Part shown: piece by piece, positions 1-7,869 of the stretch
How positions within the stretch are numbered: the first letter of the stretch is position 1
Layout: every line of letters begins with the position of its first letter
From: Massilia varians
Lineage (GTDB): Bacteria; Pseudomonadota; Gammaproteobacteria; Burkholderiales; Burkholderiaceae_D
Length of the DNA: 64,000 nucleotides
Direction: 5' to 3'
NCBI RefSeq assembly: GCF_027923905.1
Contig: NZ_AP026966.1
Coordinates: 3,783,001 to 3,847,000, forward strand
Made by a program: the position numbers and the translations under genes
The notes under the pieces: generated by a model
The model's database searches: none
Seen by the model: only the letters and a program-made list of their open reading frames with translations
What the model was told of the DNA's origin: nothing

Positions 1-34
1 ATTCCCGACATACAACACCAACAAGGGGATCCTC

Positions 35-934
35 ATGCGTCGTACCTCGCTGTCACGCCGCGGCCTGCTGGCCGCGGTGGCCTTTGCCGCCTTCCTGCCA
101 CTCTCCAGCGCCCTGGCCGCACCCTTCGAATCGCAGCGCATCACGGTGCGCACCGAGGGCGCCGGCCCCGACGTCATCCTGATCCCCGGCCTGAATTCCT
201 CGCCGCGCGCCTGGGCCTCGACCGTGGCCGCGCTGCCCGGCTACCGCTACCACCTGGTGCAGGTGGCGGGCTTTGCCGGCCAGCCGGCGGGCGGCAATGG
301 CGAAGGCAAGGTGGCGGCGCCGGTGGCCGACGAGATTGCGCGCTACATCAAGGAAACCGGCCTGAAGCAGCCGGCCGTGATCGGGCATTCGATGGGCGGC
401 ACCATGGGCATGATGCTGGCGGCGCGCCATCCGGAAGCGCTGTCGCGCCTGATGGTGGTGGACATGTATCCTTACCTGGGCAGCTTCTTCGCGGGCCCGG
501 GCGCGCCGCCCGAGCAGGTCGAGGCGGTGGCGAATGCGGTGATGGCCGGCATCCGCAACGCCAGCCCCGAGCAGCGTGCCAGGAACACCAGCGACACCAT
601 CGTCGGCATGGTCAACACCGAGTCCATGCGCGCCGGAGCGATCGCCGATTCGGCCGCCAGCGACCTGGACGTCAGCAGCCGCGCCTACCGCGAACTGATC
701 GTGACCAACCTGATTCCGGAACTGGGCAAGATCACCAAGCCGGTCACCGTGCTCTACGTGCAGCCCGAGAGCGTGCCGATCCCGGCCGAGCAGTTCGACT
801 TCGCCTACAAGAGCGCCTATGCGCCGGTGAAGTCGCTCACGCTCAAGCGCATCCCGGACAGCGCCCACTTCATCATGTGGGACCAGCCGCAGCGCTTCCA
901 GCATGAAGTGAAGGCCTTCCTGTCGGCGCCATAA
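35..934 (+). CDS. Exported alpha/beta-fold hydrolase
   Basis: This 299-residue protein starts with a Tat-like or Sec signal (RRTSLSRRGLL then a hydrophobic stretch ending near SALA, residues 1-29), so it should act in the periplasm. The mature part is an alpha/beta hydrolase: an early strand and oxyanion-type loop (LIPGLNSSP, about residue 50), the nucleophile elbow GHSMGG (about residue 118) and a C-terminal histidine in DSAHFIMWDQP. An ester or lactone substrate is likely but cannot be named. The start is supported by an AAGGGG sequence upstream of ATG. It stands alone and converges with the small membrane gene that follows. Confidence 0.85.
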   Translation: MRRTSLSRRGLLAAVAFAAFLPLSSALAAPFESQRITVRTEGAGPDVILIPGLNSSPRAWASTVAALPGYRYHLVQVAGFAGQPAGGNGEGKVAAPVADEIARYIKETGLKQPAVIGHSMGGTMGMMLAARHPEALSRLMVVDMYPYLGSFFAGPGAPPEQVEAVANAVMAGIRNASPEQRARNTSDTIVGMVNTESMRAGAIADSAASDLDVSSRAYRELIVTNLIPELGKITKPVTVLYVQPESVPIPAEQFDFAYKSAYAPVKSLTLKRIPDSAHFIMWDQPQRFQHEVKAFLSAP

Positions 935-979
935 GCTGCCGGCTTGCGTAGGCCTGATTCGAGACCGGGTACAAGCGGC

Positions 980-1231
980 TCAGATGAAGGGCCAGGCCAG
1001 GATGCGCTTCAGGTGCAGGACCGTGCGCGTGGCAAGGTAGCCGAACGCGAAGGCAAACGCCAGCAGGCTCCAGGCGTCGCCCAGCACCGCGAGCCAGGCG
1101 CCGCCGACGGTGGCGGCGGCGACCAGCACCATCAGCCAGAGTTCGATACTGAGAAAAAAGCTGGCGGATTCACGCCAGACGCGCGCCATCAATGCGGCGG
1201 CTTCCTTGAAGGTCTTGATGTCGTGGCCCAT
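980..1231 (-). CDS. Small membrane protein, unknown function
   Basis: An 83-residue protein with two hydrophobic segments (about residues 25-48 and 51-66) and short charged ends, so a small inner-membrane protein is predicted. I recognise no family. It lies downstream of the indolepyruvate oxidoreductase gene on the same strand, with a strong hairpin between them, so it is probably transcribed separately. The opposite-strand frame here has no protein-like features. Confidence 0.6.
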   Translation of the reverse strand: MGHDIKTFKEAAALMARVWRESASFFLSIELWLMVLVAAATVGGAWLAVLGDAWSLLAFAFAFGYLATRTVLHLKRILAWPFI

Positions 1232-1284
1232 GATCGTATTCGCAAGATGGCAATGATGAAAATGAACAAACGTTGCCGGAAATG

Positions 1285-1312
1285 CACATCGCCGGCAGGA
1301 GCCGGCGATGTG
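1285..1312. terminator. Perfect 12-bp hairpin
   Basis: CACATCGCCGGC and its exact complement are separated by a 4-nt loop (AGGA). It lies between the 3' end of the minus-strand oxidoreductase gene (stop at 1405) and the small membrane gene. There is no long T-run, so it may be a weak terminator or an RNA-stabilising hairpin. Confidence 0.5.
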
Positions 1313-1404
1313 CGCTTATGTTGCAGTGCATTATAACCGGGTTCGCGAGTTTTTCCTGACAGCATCATCGTCCATCAGGCCGGCTCGCCGGTTCTTGCGC
1401 GGTT

Positions 1405-4400
1405 TCAACGGTCCATGCGTACCAGCGCAATCTCCTTCATCGCTCCTTTTGCCGGGTGCCTGAAAGCCTGCAGCAAGCCTTCGGTCTCGACCTTGGCGCG
1501 CTCCATATTGGCCGCTTTCACATGGCCGTAGCCGCGGATCGATTCCGGGACCGAGGCCAGCTTCAGTGCCGCCGCACGATTTTCCAGGGTCAGCTCCGCG
1601 GCCAGCATGTCGACCATGGCGACATAGTCGCTGCGCAGCCGGCGCTCGGCGCGGCGCTCGTGGGTGTAGCCAAAGAGGTCGAAGGCGGTGCCGCGCAAGA
1701 CCTTCAGCGGCGCCAGCATCCGGAAGGCCGAGCGCATCCAGGGACCGAAGCGCATCTTGGCCGGCACCTCGCTGCCGGGCTTCTTGCGCGCCAGCAGCGG
1801 CGGCGCCAGGTGGTATTCGACCCGGAAGTCGCCCTCGAACTGCTCCTTCAGGCTTTCCAGGAAACCGGTCTGCGTGTGCAGGCGCGCCACTTCGTACTCG
1901 TCCTTGTAGGCCATCACCTTGAACAGGGAACGGGCGACCGCCTTGGCCACGGCACGCTTGGACGACGGGCCCTCGATCGCGATCTCGCGTGCTTCGACCT
2001 TGGCCACGGCGGCGCGGTACTGCTGGGCGTAGGCGGCGTTCTGGTATTGCGTGAGCCAGTCGGCGCGGAAAGACACCAGCTCCTCGAGCGAGCTTGGGGG
2101 CGTGAACTGCACCACCTTGGCCGGCTGGGCCAGGCGCGCGGCGGCCTGCTCGTCGGCGGCCACCAGGCGGCCCAGCATGAAGGCCTTCTTGTTCATCTCG
2201 ACGGCCACGCCGTTCAGCTCGATGGCGCGCATGAGGGCTTCGAGGCTCACCGGCACCAGCCCCAACTGCCACGCCGCGCCCATCATCAGGATGTTGGCGC
2301 CGATCGGATCGCCCAGCACGCTGCTGGCGACCTGCTGGGCGTTCAGGCGCAGCAGCGGGCCGCCCGCGTCCTGGATCTTGGCCAGCAGATCGTCCTTGCG
2401 GATGTCGGCATCCGGATCGCGCGTGAATTCCGCCGTCGGGGTCTCGTTTTCGTTGGCGACCACGCGGGTATGCCCGCGCCGCATCACCGCCAGGGCGTCG
2501 GGCATCGCCGCCACCACCAGGTCGCAGGCCAGCAGAGCGTCGGCCTGCTGCAGGTCGATGCGCACCTGGTGCAGCTGCTGCGGCGAGGGCGCCAGCCGCA
2601 CGTGCGACATCACCGCCCCGCCCTTTTGCGCGAAGCCCATGAAGTCCAGGGTCGAGGCGCCCTTGCCTTCCAGGTGGGCGGCCATCGTGATCAAGGCGCC
2701 GACCGTGACCACGCCGGTGCCGCCCACGCCCGCCACCAGCATTTCGAAGGGCTTGTCGAAGGCGTAGCCGGGTGGCAGCGGATAGGCGGCCAGCATGCTT
2801 TCCAGCTGGCGCAGTTCGAGCGCGGCGGCGGCCGGCTTCCTGAGCTGGCCGCCGATGACGGACACGAAGCTCGGGCAGAAGCCTTCGGCGCAGGAGTAAT
2901 CCTTGTTGCAGGAAGCCTGGTCGATTCTCCGCTTGCGGCCCAGCGGCGTCTCCAGCGGCAGGATCGACAGGCAGTTCGACTGCACGCCGCAGTCGCCGCA
3001 ACCCTCGCACACCGCCGGGTTGATCACCATGCGGCGCGGCGGATCCGGGAAGACGATGCTGTCCGGCTTGTTCTTCTTGCGCCGGCGGCGCTTCTCGGCG
3101 GCGCAGGTCTGGTCGTAGACCAGCACCGTGACGCCAGGCGTATCGCGCAGGCGGCGCTGGATCGCATCGAGTTCGCCGCGGTGATGCACGGCGACTCCCG
3201 CCGGCAGGGTCACGCCCTGGTAGTTCTCCGGCTGGTCGGTGACCACCACCGCCTCCACCGCGCCCTCGCTCAGCACCTGCTGCAGGATTTGCGGCACGGA
3301 GAGCTTGCCGTCCACCGGCTGGCCGCCGGTCATGGCCACCGCGTCGTTGTACAGGATCTTGTAGGTGATGTTGGCGCGCGCCGCCACCGCCTGGCGGATC
3401 GCCAGCGAGCCCGAATGGTAATAGGTGCCGTCGCCCAGGTTCTGGAACACGTGCTTCTCGCGCGAGAAGCGCGAGGCCGCGACCCAGGGCACGCCCTCGC
3501 CGCCCATCTGGGTCAGCGTGAAGGTGTCGCGCTTCATCCAGCTGGCCATGAAGTGGCAGCCGATGCCGGCCAGCGCGCGGCTGCCTTCCGGCACCCGGGT
3601 CGAGGTATTGTGCGGGCAGCCGGAGCAGAAGTAAGGCGTGCGCTTGATCGCGTCGGCGCCGTTGGACAGCGCTTCGGCGCGGCAGAACTGCGGCAGGAAG
3701 TCCTCGAGGCGCAAGGCCGGCAGCTTCGGTCCCAGCCAGCGCACCAGGGCCGGCGCGATGCGCGAGGGGCGCAGCTCGCCCAGGCTGGACAGCAGCGGCT
3801 GGCCGGCCAGGTCAAGCTTGCCGAGCACCTGCGGGCGCTGCTGCGGCGCCAGGTTGTACAGCAGGCCTTTCAGCTGGCCTTCGATGACCTCGCCCTTCTC
3901 TTCCACCACCAGCACTTCCTGCAGGCCCTGGGCAAACGCGTGCAGGCGGGTGCGCTCCAGCGGGAAGGTCAGGCCCGGCTTGTACAAGCGCACGCCGAGC
4001 TCTTCGAGCCGGTCGAGGCCGAGACCCAGGCGCCCCAGGGCTTCCCGCAGGTCGAGGTAGGCCTTGCCGGCCGCGATGATCCCGAGCCTGGCGCCTGGTG
4101 CGGCGACCACCAGCTTGTCGATCGAGTTCACGCCCGCGAACGCGTGGACGGCCTGCAGCTTGTCGGCCACGCGCTGTTCGATCGCCAGGCTGGGCAGGTC
4201 GGGCCAGCGGTAGTGCAGCCCATCCGTCGGCGCCATGTAATCGTCGGGCGTCCTGAAGCGCCGGGGCGCGGGCAGTTCCACCACGGCCCCGCCTTCCACG
4301 GTTTCCGAGATCGCCTTGAAGCCGACCCAGGCGCCGGAAAAGCGCGACAGCGCCCAGCCATACAGGCCGAACTCCAGGTACTCCTCGATGTTGGCCGGGT

Positions 4401-4950
4401 TCAGGACCGGCATGCCCCAGGCCATGAAGGCGTGGTCGCTCTGGTGCGGCATCGACGAGGACACGCAGCCGTGGTCGTCGCCGGCCACCACCAGCACGCC
4501 GCCCAGCTTCGATGAGCCGTAGGCATTGCCGTGCTTGAGCGCGTCGCCGGCGCGGTCCACGCCCGGGCCCTTGCCGTACCACAGGGCGAACACGCCATCC
4601 ACGGTGCGGTTCGGGTCGCCTCCGACCTGCTGCGAGCCCAGCACGGCGGTGGCGCCGAGTTCTTCGTTGATGGCGGGGAGGAATTCGATGGCGTTCTGCT
4701 GCAGGATCTTCGCGGCGCGCCAGGCTTCCTGGTCGACCGCGCCCAGCGGCGAGCCGCGGTAGCCCGAGATGAAGCCGCCGGTGTTCAGGCCGGCGCGTTC
4801 GTCGAGGGCCTTCTGCATGAGCGGCAGCCGGATCAGCGCCTGGGTGCCGGTCAGGAAGACGCGGCCTTGCTCGCGTTTCAGGTTGTCGTCCAGCCGGTAG
4901 GCGGTATCCAGCAGCGCCGCCGCGCCGACTTCCTCGTGCATCGTTCCCAT
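1405..4950 (-). CDS. Indolepyruvate ferredoxin oxidoreductase family protein (fused subunits)
   Basis: An 1181-residue fused 2-oxoacid:ferredoxin oxidoreductase of the type that oxidatively decarboxylates aryl pyruvates made by transamination of aromatic amino acids, using thiamine diphosphate and iron-sulfur clusters. Residues 1 to about 400 resemble the pyrimidine-binding half. The TPP-binding half follows (GCPHNTST, and GDGTYYHSG near residue 500). A ferredoxin-like Cys motif (CEGCGDCGVQSNC, about residue 640) comes next, and the C-terminal third holds the gamma domain (GVGGTGVVTVG). Length fits the proteobacterial single-chain form. The divergent Lrp/AsnC gene and a shared operator region suggest amino-acid-responsive control. 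Confidence 0.93.
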   Translation of the reverse strand: MGTMHEEVGAAALLDTAYRLDDNLKREQGRVFLTGTQALIRLPLMQKALDERAGLNTGGFISGYRGSPLGAVDQEAWRAAKILQQNAIEFLPAINEELGATAVLGSQQVGGDPNRTVDGVFALWYGKGPGVDRAGDALKHGNAYGSSKLGGVLVVAGDDHGCVSSSMPHQSDHAFMAWGMPVLNPANIEEYLEFGLYGWALSRFSGAWVGFKAISETVEGGAVVELPAPRRFRTPDDYMAPTDGLHYRWPDLPSLAIEQRVADKLQAVHAFAGVNSIDKLVVAAPGARLGIIAAGKAYLDLREALGRLGLGLDRLEELGVRLYKPGLTFPLERTRLHAFAQGLQEVLVVEEKGEVIEGQLKGLLYNLAPQQRPQVLGKLDLAGQPLLSSLGELRPSRIAPALVRWLGPKLPALRLEDFLPQFCRAEALSNGADAIKRTPYFCSGCPHNTSTRVPEGSRALAGIGCHFMASWMKRDTFTLTQMGGEGVPWVAASRFSREKHVFQNLGDGTYYHSGSLAIRQAVAARANITYKILYNDAVAMTGGQPVDGKLSVPQILQQVLSEGAVEAVVVTDQPENYQGVTLPAGVAVHHRGELDAIQRRLRDTPGVTVLVYDQTCAAEKRRRRKKNKPDSIVFPDPPRRMVINPAVCEGCGDCGVQSNCLSILPLETPLGRKRRIDQASCNKDYSCAEGFCPSFVSVIGGQLRKPAAAALELRQLESMLAAYPLPPGYAFDKPFEMLVAGVGGTGVVTVGALITMAAHLEGKGASTLDFMGFAQKGGAVMSHVRLAPSPQQLHQVRIDLQQADALLACDLVVAAMPDALAVMRRGHTRVVANENETPTAEFTRDPDADIRKDDLLAKIQDAGGPLLRLNAQQVASSVLGDPIGANILMMGAAWQLGLVPVSLEALMRAIELNGVAVEMNKKAFMLGRLVAADEQAAARLAQPAKVVQFTPPSSLEELVSFRADWLTQYQNAAYAQQYRAAVAKVEAREIAIEGPSSKRAVAKAVARSLFKVMAYKDEYEVARLHTQTGFLESLKEQFEGDFRVEYHLAPPLLARKKPGSEVPAKMRFGPWMRSAFRMLAPLKVLRGTAFDLFGYTHERRAERRLRSDYVAMVDMLAAELTLENRAAALKLASVPESIRGYGHVKAANMERAKVETEGLLQAFRHPAKGAMKEIALVRMDR

Positions 4951-4989
4951 CCATTCGTCTCCACTGTGCCAGCCCTGCAGGGCTTGTTT

Positions 4990-5037
4990 ATAGTGAAAGA
5001 TGATAGTGAATGGACAGGAAATAAGTTTTCTAACTTA
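4990..5037. promoter_or_regulatory. Candidate Lrp-type operator region
   Basis: The 135-bp divergent gap between the oxidoreductase and lrp-like genes carries a direct repeat ATAGTGAA (4990-4997 and 5003-5010) and an inverted repeat TAAGTT-TTCT-AACTTA (5022-5037). AT-rich palindromes like this are typical Lrp/AsnC sites. The assignment to the adjacent regulator is inference. Confidence 0.5.
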
Positions 5038-5085
5038 CCCGGCTTTGGTGCAGAATAGGTAAAATATTTCTGTTATTGACCCATT

Positions 5086-5553
5086 ATGGAAAAAAATTAC
5101 CTTGACGCTGCGTCAATGCGCATCCTGCGCGAATTGCAGCAGGACGGGCGCCTGTCCGTCAACGAACTGGCCGAACGGGTCGGCATGTCGGCCTCGCCCT
5201 GCTGGCGGCGCCAGAAGGAACTCGAGGAGAACGGCTACATCCGCCGCTACGCCGCCCTGCTCGAGCGCCGCAAGCTCGACCTGGGCCTGGTGTGCATGCT
5301 GCACGTCTCCCTCACGCGCCACGAAGCCGGCGTGGTCGAAGCCTTCGAGGCGCAGATGAAGGCCTGCCGCGAAGTGATGGAATGCTACGAGATGACCGGC
5401 ACCTCGGACTACATCGTCAAGGTGATGGTCGCCGACATGGATGCCTACCACGACCTGCTGCACAACGTGCTGCTCAAGCTGCCGGGCGTGTCGCAGCTGA
5501 ACACCAGCGTGGCGCTGCGCGAAGTGAAGTACGAGACCGCCCTGCCGCTGTAG
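5086..5553 (+). CDS. Lrp/AsnC family transcriptional regulator
   Basis: A 155-residue regulator with the usual two parts. The N-terminal winged helix-turn-helix (LDAASMRILRELQQDGRLSV..., with recognition helix MSASPCWRRQKEL) covers about residues 5-60. A C-terminal RAM ligand-binding/oligomerisation domain follows, with the characteristic EVMECYEMTGTSDYIVKV near residue 105. It is divergent from the indolepyruvate oxidoreductase gene, which it probably controls in response to an amino acid or oxoacid. It ends 1 bp before the stop of the converging DUF1593 remnant. Confidence 0.93.
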   Translation: MEKNYLDAASMRILRELQQDGRLSVNELAERVGMSASPCWRRQKELEENGYIRRYAALLERRKLDLGLVCMLHVSLTRHEAGVVEAFEAQMKACREVMECYEMTGTSDYIVKVMVADMDAYHDLLHNVLLKLPGVSQLNTSVALREVKYETALPL

Positions 5554-5554
5554 A

Positions 5555-6521
5555 TCAGCGGCCCGGCGCCGGGGCCCGGCTGCGGCGCAGGCGGCCGGCG
5601 AAATCGCGCAGGAATGCCTCGCGCCAGCGGCTGACCGTTTTCGCCCCCTGGTGCATGCCTTCCGCCAGTTGCGGGTCGGGATCGTCGGTCCACCAGTGCG
5701 GATGCCTAGTGGACGGCCGGCGCGCCAGTTCCGGCGCCGCCATGCGCGAGGTGAAGCCGCCCGTCTGCCCGTCCAGCCCCGGATGGTTGCTGGCGATCCG
5801 GTAGCGCCAGGTCTTGTCCTCCTGGGCGAGAACAGGAAGCGCCAGGAGCCGTCCGGCCGGGCGAAGCCCGGGAATTCCTGCTGGTCGATCTGCAGGCTGG
5901 CCCGCGGCGCGCCTGGCGCCTTGCCCGCGGGACGGTAGACCAGCTCCATGATGGCGAAGGTCTCGACCACTTCTTGTTCGGGCCGCCGATCATGTAGACA
6001 CGCAACTTCGGCTTGATGTCGGGCGCATCGTGCAAGGCCTGGGCCAGGTCTTCGAAGCCGCCCCACAGCAACACCCACAGCGAACGCGGGTCAGGCTGGC
6101 GGGCGCGCTCGACGATCCAGTTCGATCCCTCGGTCGGCCGGCCCCAGCCTGGCGGCGGCGCCGGGTCCAGGCCGCCCTGCTTCGCGATGCCGCGCAGGGT
6201 AGCGGGAGTCGGATAGTCGGCCGACCAGGTCTTCAGGTTCGGATAGTCCTGTTCGTAGGCGTCGATGATGGCGAGCAGGTGGCGCTTGCGGTCGCGTCCC
6301 TCGCCCCAGGGCGAAGCCAGCAGGCCTTCCAGTTCGATCATGTCGGCGTAGAGCAGCAGGTGCACCAGCGACTGGAAATCGTCGAAGTCGGTGCCGCCGA
6401 TGTCGGTCGAAACGATGACACGGGGCTTGGAAACGCCTGCGTTCGCAGGCCGCAGCGCGCAAGCGCCCAAGGGCAGCGACACGGCGAGCATGGCAAGCAG
6501 GCGGCGGCGATCCATTGTCAT
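5555..6521 (-). pseudogene. DUF1593 nucleoside-hydrolase-like gene, deleted and frameshifted
   Basis: The N-terminal frame (from 6521) encodes a signal-anchor-like start ([17 protein letters not shown], possible lipobox) and a nucleoside-hydrolase-like domain with the metal-binding pattern [11 protein letters not shown] and the motif IGGPNKKW near residue 180. After about 5967 the frame turns to nonsense. Coding continues in a second frame ([14 protein letters not shown]... to about 5827) and then a third ([18 protein letters not shown] ... [11 protein letters not shown], stop at 5555). Restoring one C in the CCC run at 5824-5826 joins frames two and three. The first junction seems also to have lost about 100 codons normally following GGPNKKW (inference from memory of the family). 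The ATG overlaps the pectate lyase stop by 4 bp. Confidence 0.75.
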
Positions 6522-7789
6522 GGACTGGCCGCCGGATACAGCGAGGACCAGGCGGCATAGCGCGCGATCGCCCTGGCCGGGCTGGTCAGGAACCAGGCGT
6601 AGCCGTTGCGACGTTCGACCGACAGTTCGTTCACGTCGTCGTGGACGCTGCGGTCGCGGTCGCCGAACACCGGCTTGAGGCTGTGCGCGTCATAGTAGCG
6701 CGCCCAGATCTCGCCTGCTCCGGGCGCGGGCACGAGGCGGCGCCCGGCGTCCGCGGCGCCGGCTTGCCAGGCCAGGTCGCGCAGGGCCGCCGCGCGCAGC
6801 CAGCCGACGCCGGCATGCACCGACTGCCGCAGCGCGGGCGAGGGCTCGGGCAAGCGCATCAGGAACAGGAGCAGGTTGGCGCTCTCGCCGCTGGCCAGTG
6901 CCGCCGGTTCGAAATTGCGCGCACCGGCCAGGGCCAGGCTCAGGGCGTCGTGCTGCTGTCCCCAGCCGGTACGCTGCCCGCCGGCGCCCTGCTGCGCCGC
7001 GACGAATAGCGCGACGCCGCGCTCGGCCGCGGCCCGCGCCTCACCGGACAGCGCAGCCGGCACGAAGGCGAAGTCGCCCTGGGCGCTGCCTGCGTCCAGC
7101 AGGAGCTCCACGACCTTGAGCATGGCGTCGTCGTTCAGGGTGATCGCGTCGTGGTACCCCCCTTGCAGCGGGTATACCTGGGGGAAGCCGCCGTTCGGGT
7201 ATTGGGCGTTGAGGAGGTAGCGCAGTCCCTTGAGGAAGGCGGCGCGGCAGGCTTCGCGCTGTGCCGGCGACTGCGCCTGCACCCGCGCCAGGAAGCGCAT
7301 CTCGGTGGTCGTGGCGCCGTTGTCGATGGTGCCGACGTAATTCCAGCCGCCCTTGCGCCCGGCGTCGAGGGGCGACCAGTGCTCGCCCGGCCGGCGCGGC
7401 GGCCCCGAACGGTCGGCATTCTTGCCCCAGCCGCCGGCCGGGGTCTGGAAACTGAGGATGGTGTCCGCCACGCGTAGCGCCTCCGGCGTGGCGTACCACG
7501 CGGCCGGCTTGCGCAGCGGCATGCCTCCATCGGCTGGCGCCGCGTGCGGACGCGCCGGCAGGCCCGCGGGATCGGGGCGCTCGGCCTCGATGGCGGCCTT
7601 GTCCGCCGCCATCAGCGCGCGTGAGCGCGCCAGGTAGGCCAGCCACTGGCCGCGCTCGGCGGCGGGCAAGGCCGCCAGCCGCCCCTCGTCCAGCGCCTTG
7701 GCCGGGGTCATGGTGGACAGGGTCGCCGCCTGAACGGCGGCCGGCAGTACCAGGCACAGGGCGGCAAGGGAAAATGCTGCTGTTCGCAT
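6518..7789 (-). CDS. pelA: Pectate lyase, polysaccharide lyase family 10 type
   Basis: A 423-residue secreted pectate lyase cleaving polygalacturonate by beta-elimination. Signal peptide [19 protein letters not shown]. Family-type motifs are WGKNADR (about residue 147), [17 protein letters not shown] (about 175) and [11 protein letters not shown] followed by [11 protein letters not shown] (about 215-235), the last holding a conserved Asp pair. The ATG at 7789 is preferred over an in-frame GTG at 7801 because AGGTGA lies 8 bp upstream. Downstream of the TonB receptor gene and translationally coupled to the DUF1593 remnant, so part of a pectin-degradation operon. Family assignment is from motifs I recognise. 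Confidence 0.85.
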   Translation of the reverse strand: MRTAAFSLAALCLVLPAAVQAATLSTMTPAKALDEGRLAALPAAERGQWLAYLARSRALMAADKAAIEAERPDPAGLPARPHAAPADGGMPLRKPAAWYATPEALRVADTILSFQTPAGGWGKNADRSGPPRRPGEHWSPLDAGRKGGWNYVGTIDNGATTTEMRFLARVQAQSPAQREACRAAFLKGLRYLLNAQYPNGGFPQVYPLQGGYHDAITLNDDAMLKVVELLLDAGSAQGDFAFVPAALSGEARAAAERGVALFVAAQQGAGGQRTGWGQQHDALSLALAGARNFEPAALASGESANLLLFLMRLPEPSPALRQSVHAGVGWLRAAALRDLAWQAGAADAGRRLVPAPGAGEIWARYYDAHSLKPVFGDRDRSVHDDVNELSVERRNGYAWFLTSPARAIARYAAWSSLYPAASP

Positions 7790-7803
7790 GCTTGTTGTCA
7801 CCT

Positions 7804-7849
7804 AAAAAAATAGACCGGCATGGCTTGCTTGCGCCGCCCATGCCGGTCT
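7804..7849 (-). terminator. Terminator after TonB receptor gene
   Basis: Stem AGACCGGCATGG (7812-7823) pairs with CCATGCCGGTCT (7838-7849). On the minus strand it is followed by seven Ts (7810-7804). It sits between the receptor stop (7870) and the pectate lyase start, so lyase expression may depend on read-through or attenuation. Confidence 0.85.
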
Positions 7850-7869
7850 CACTTCTCACTGCCTGCGGC

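Noticed and set aside
1456-4515. Long plus-strand open frame of 1019 codons opposite the oxidoreductase gene
   Set aside because: Low-complexity His/Arg/Ala/Gly composition typical of antisense frames in GC-rich DNA; the minus-strand frame has clear enzyme motifs.
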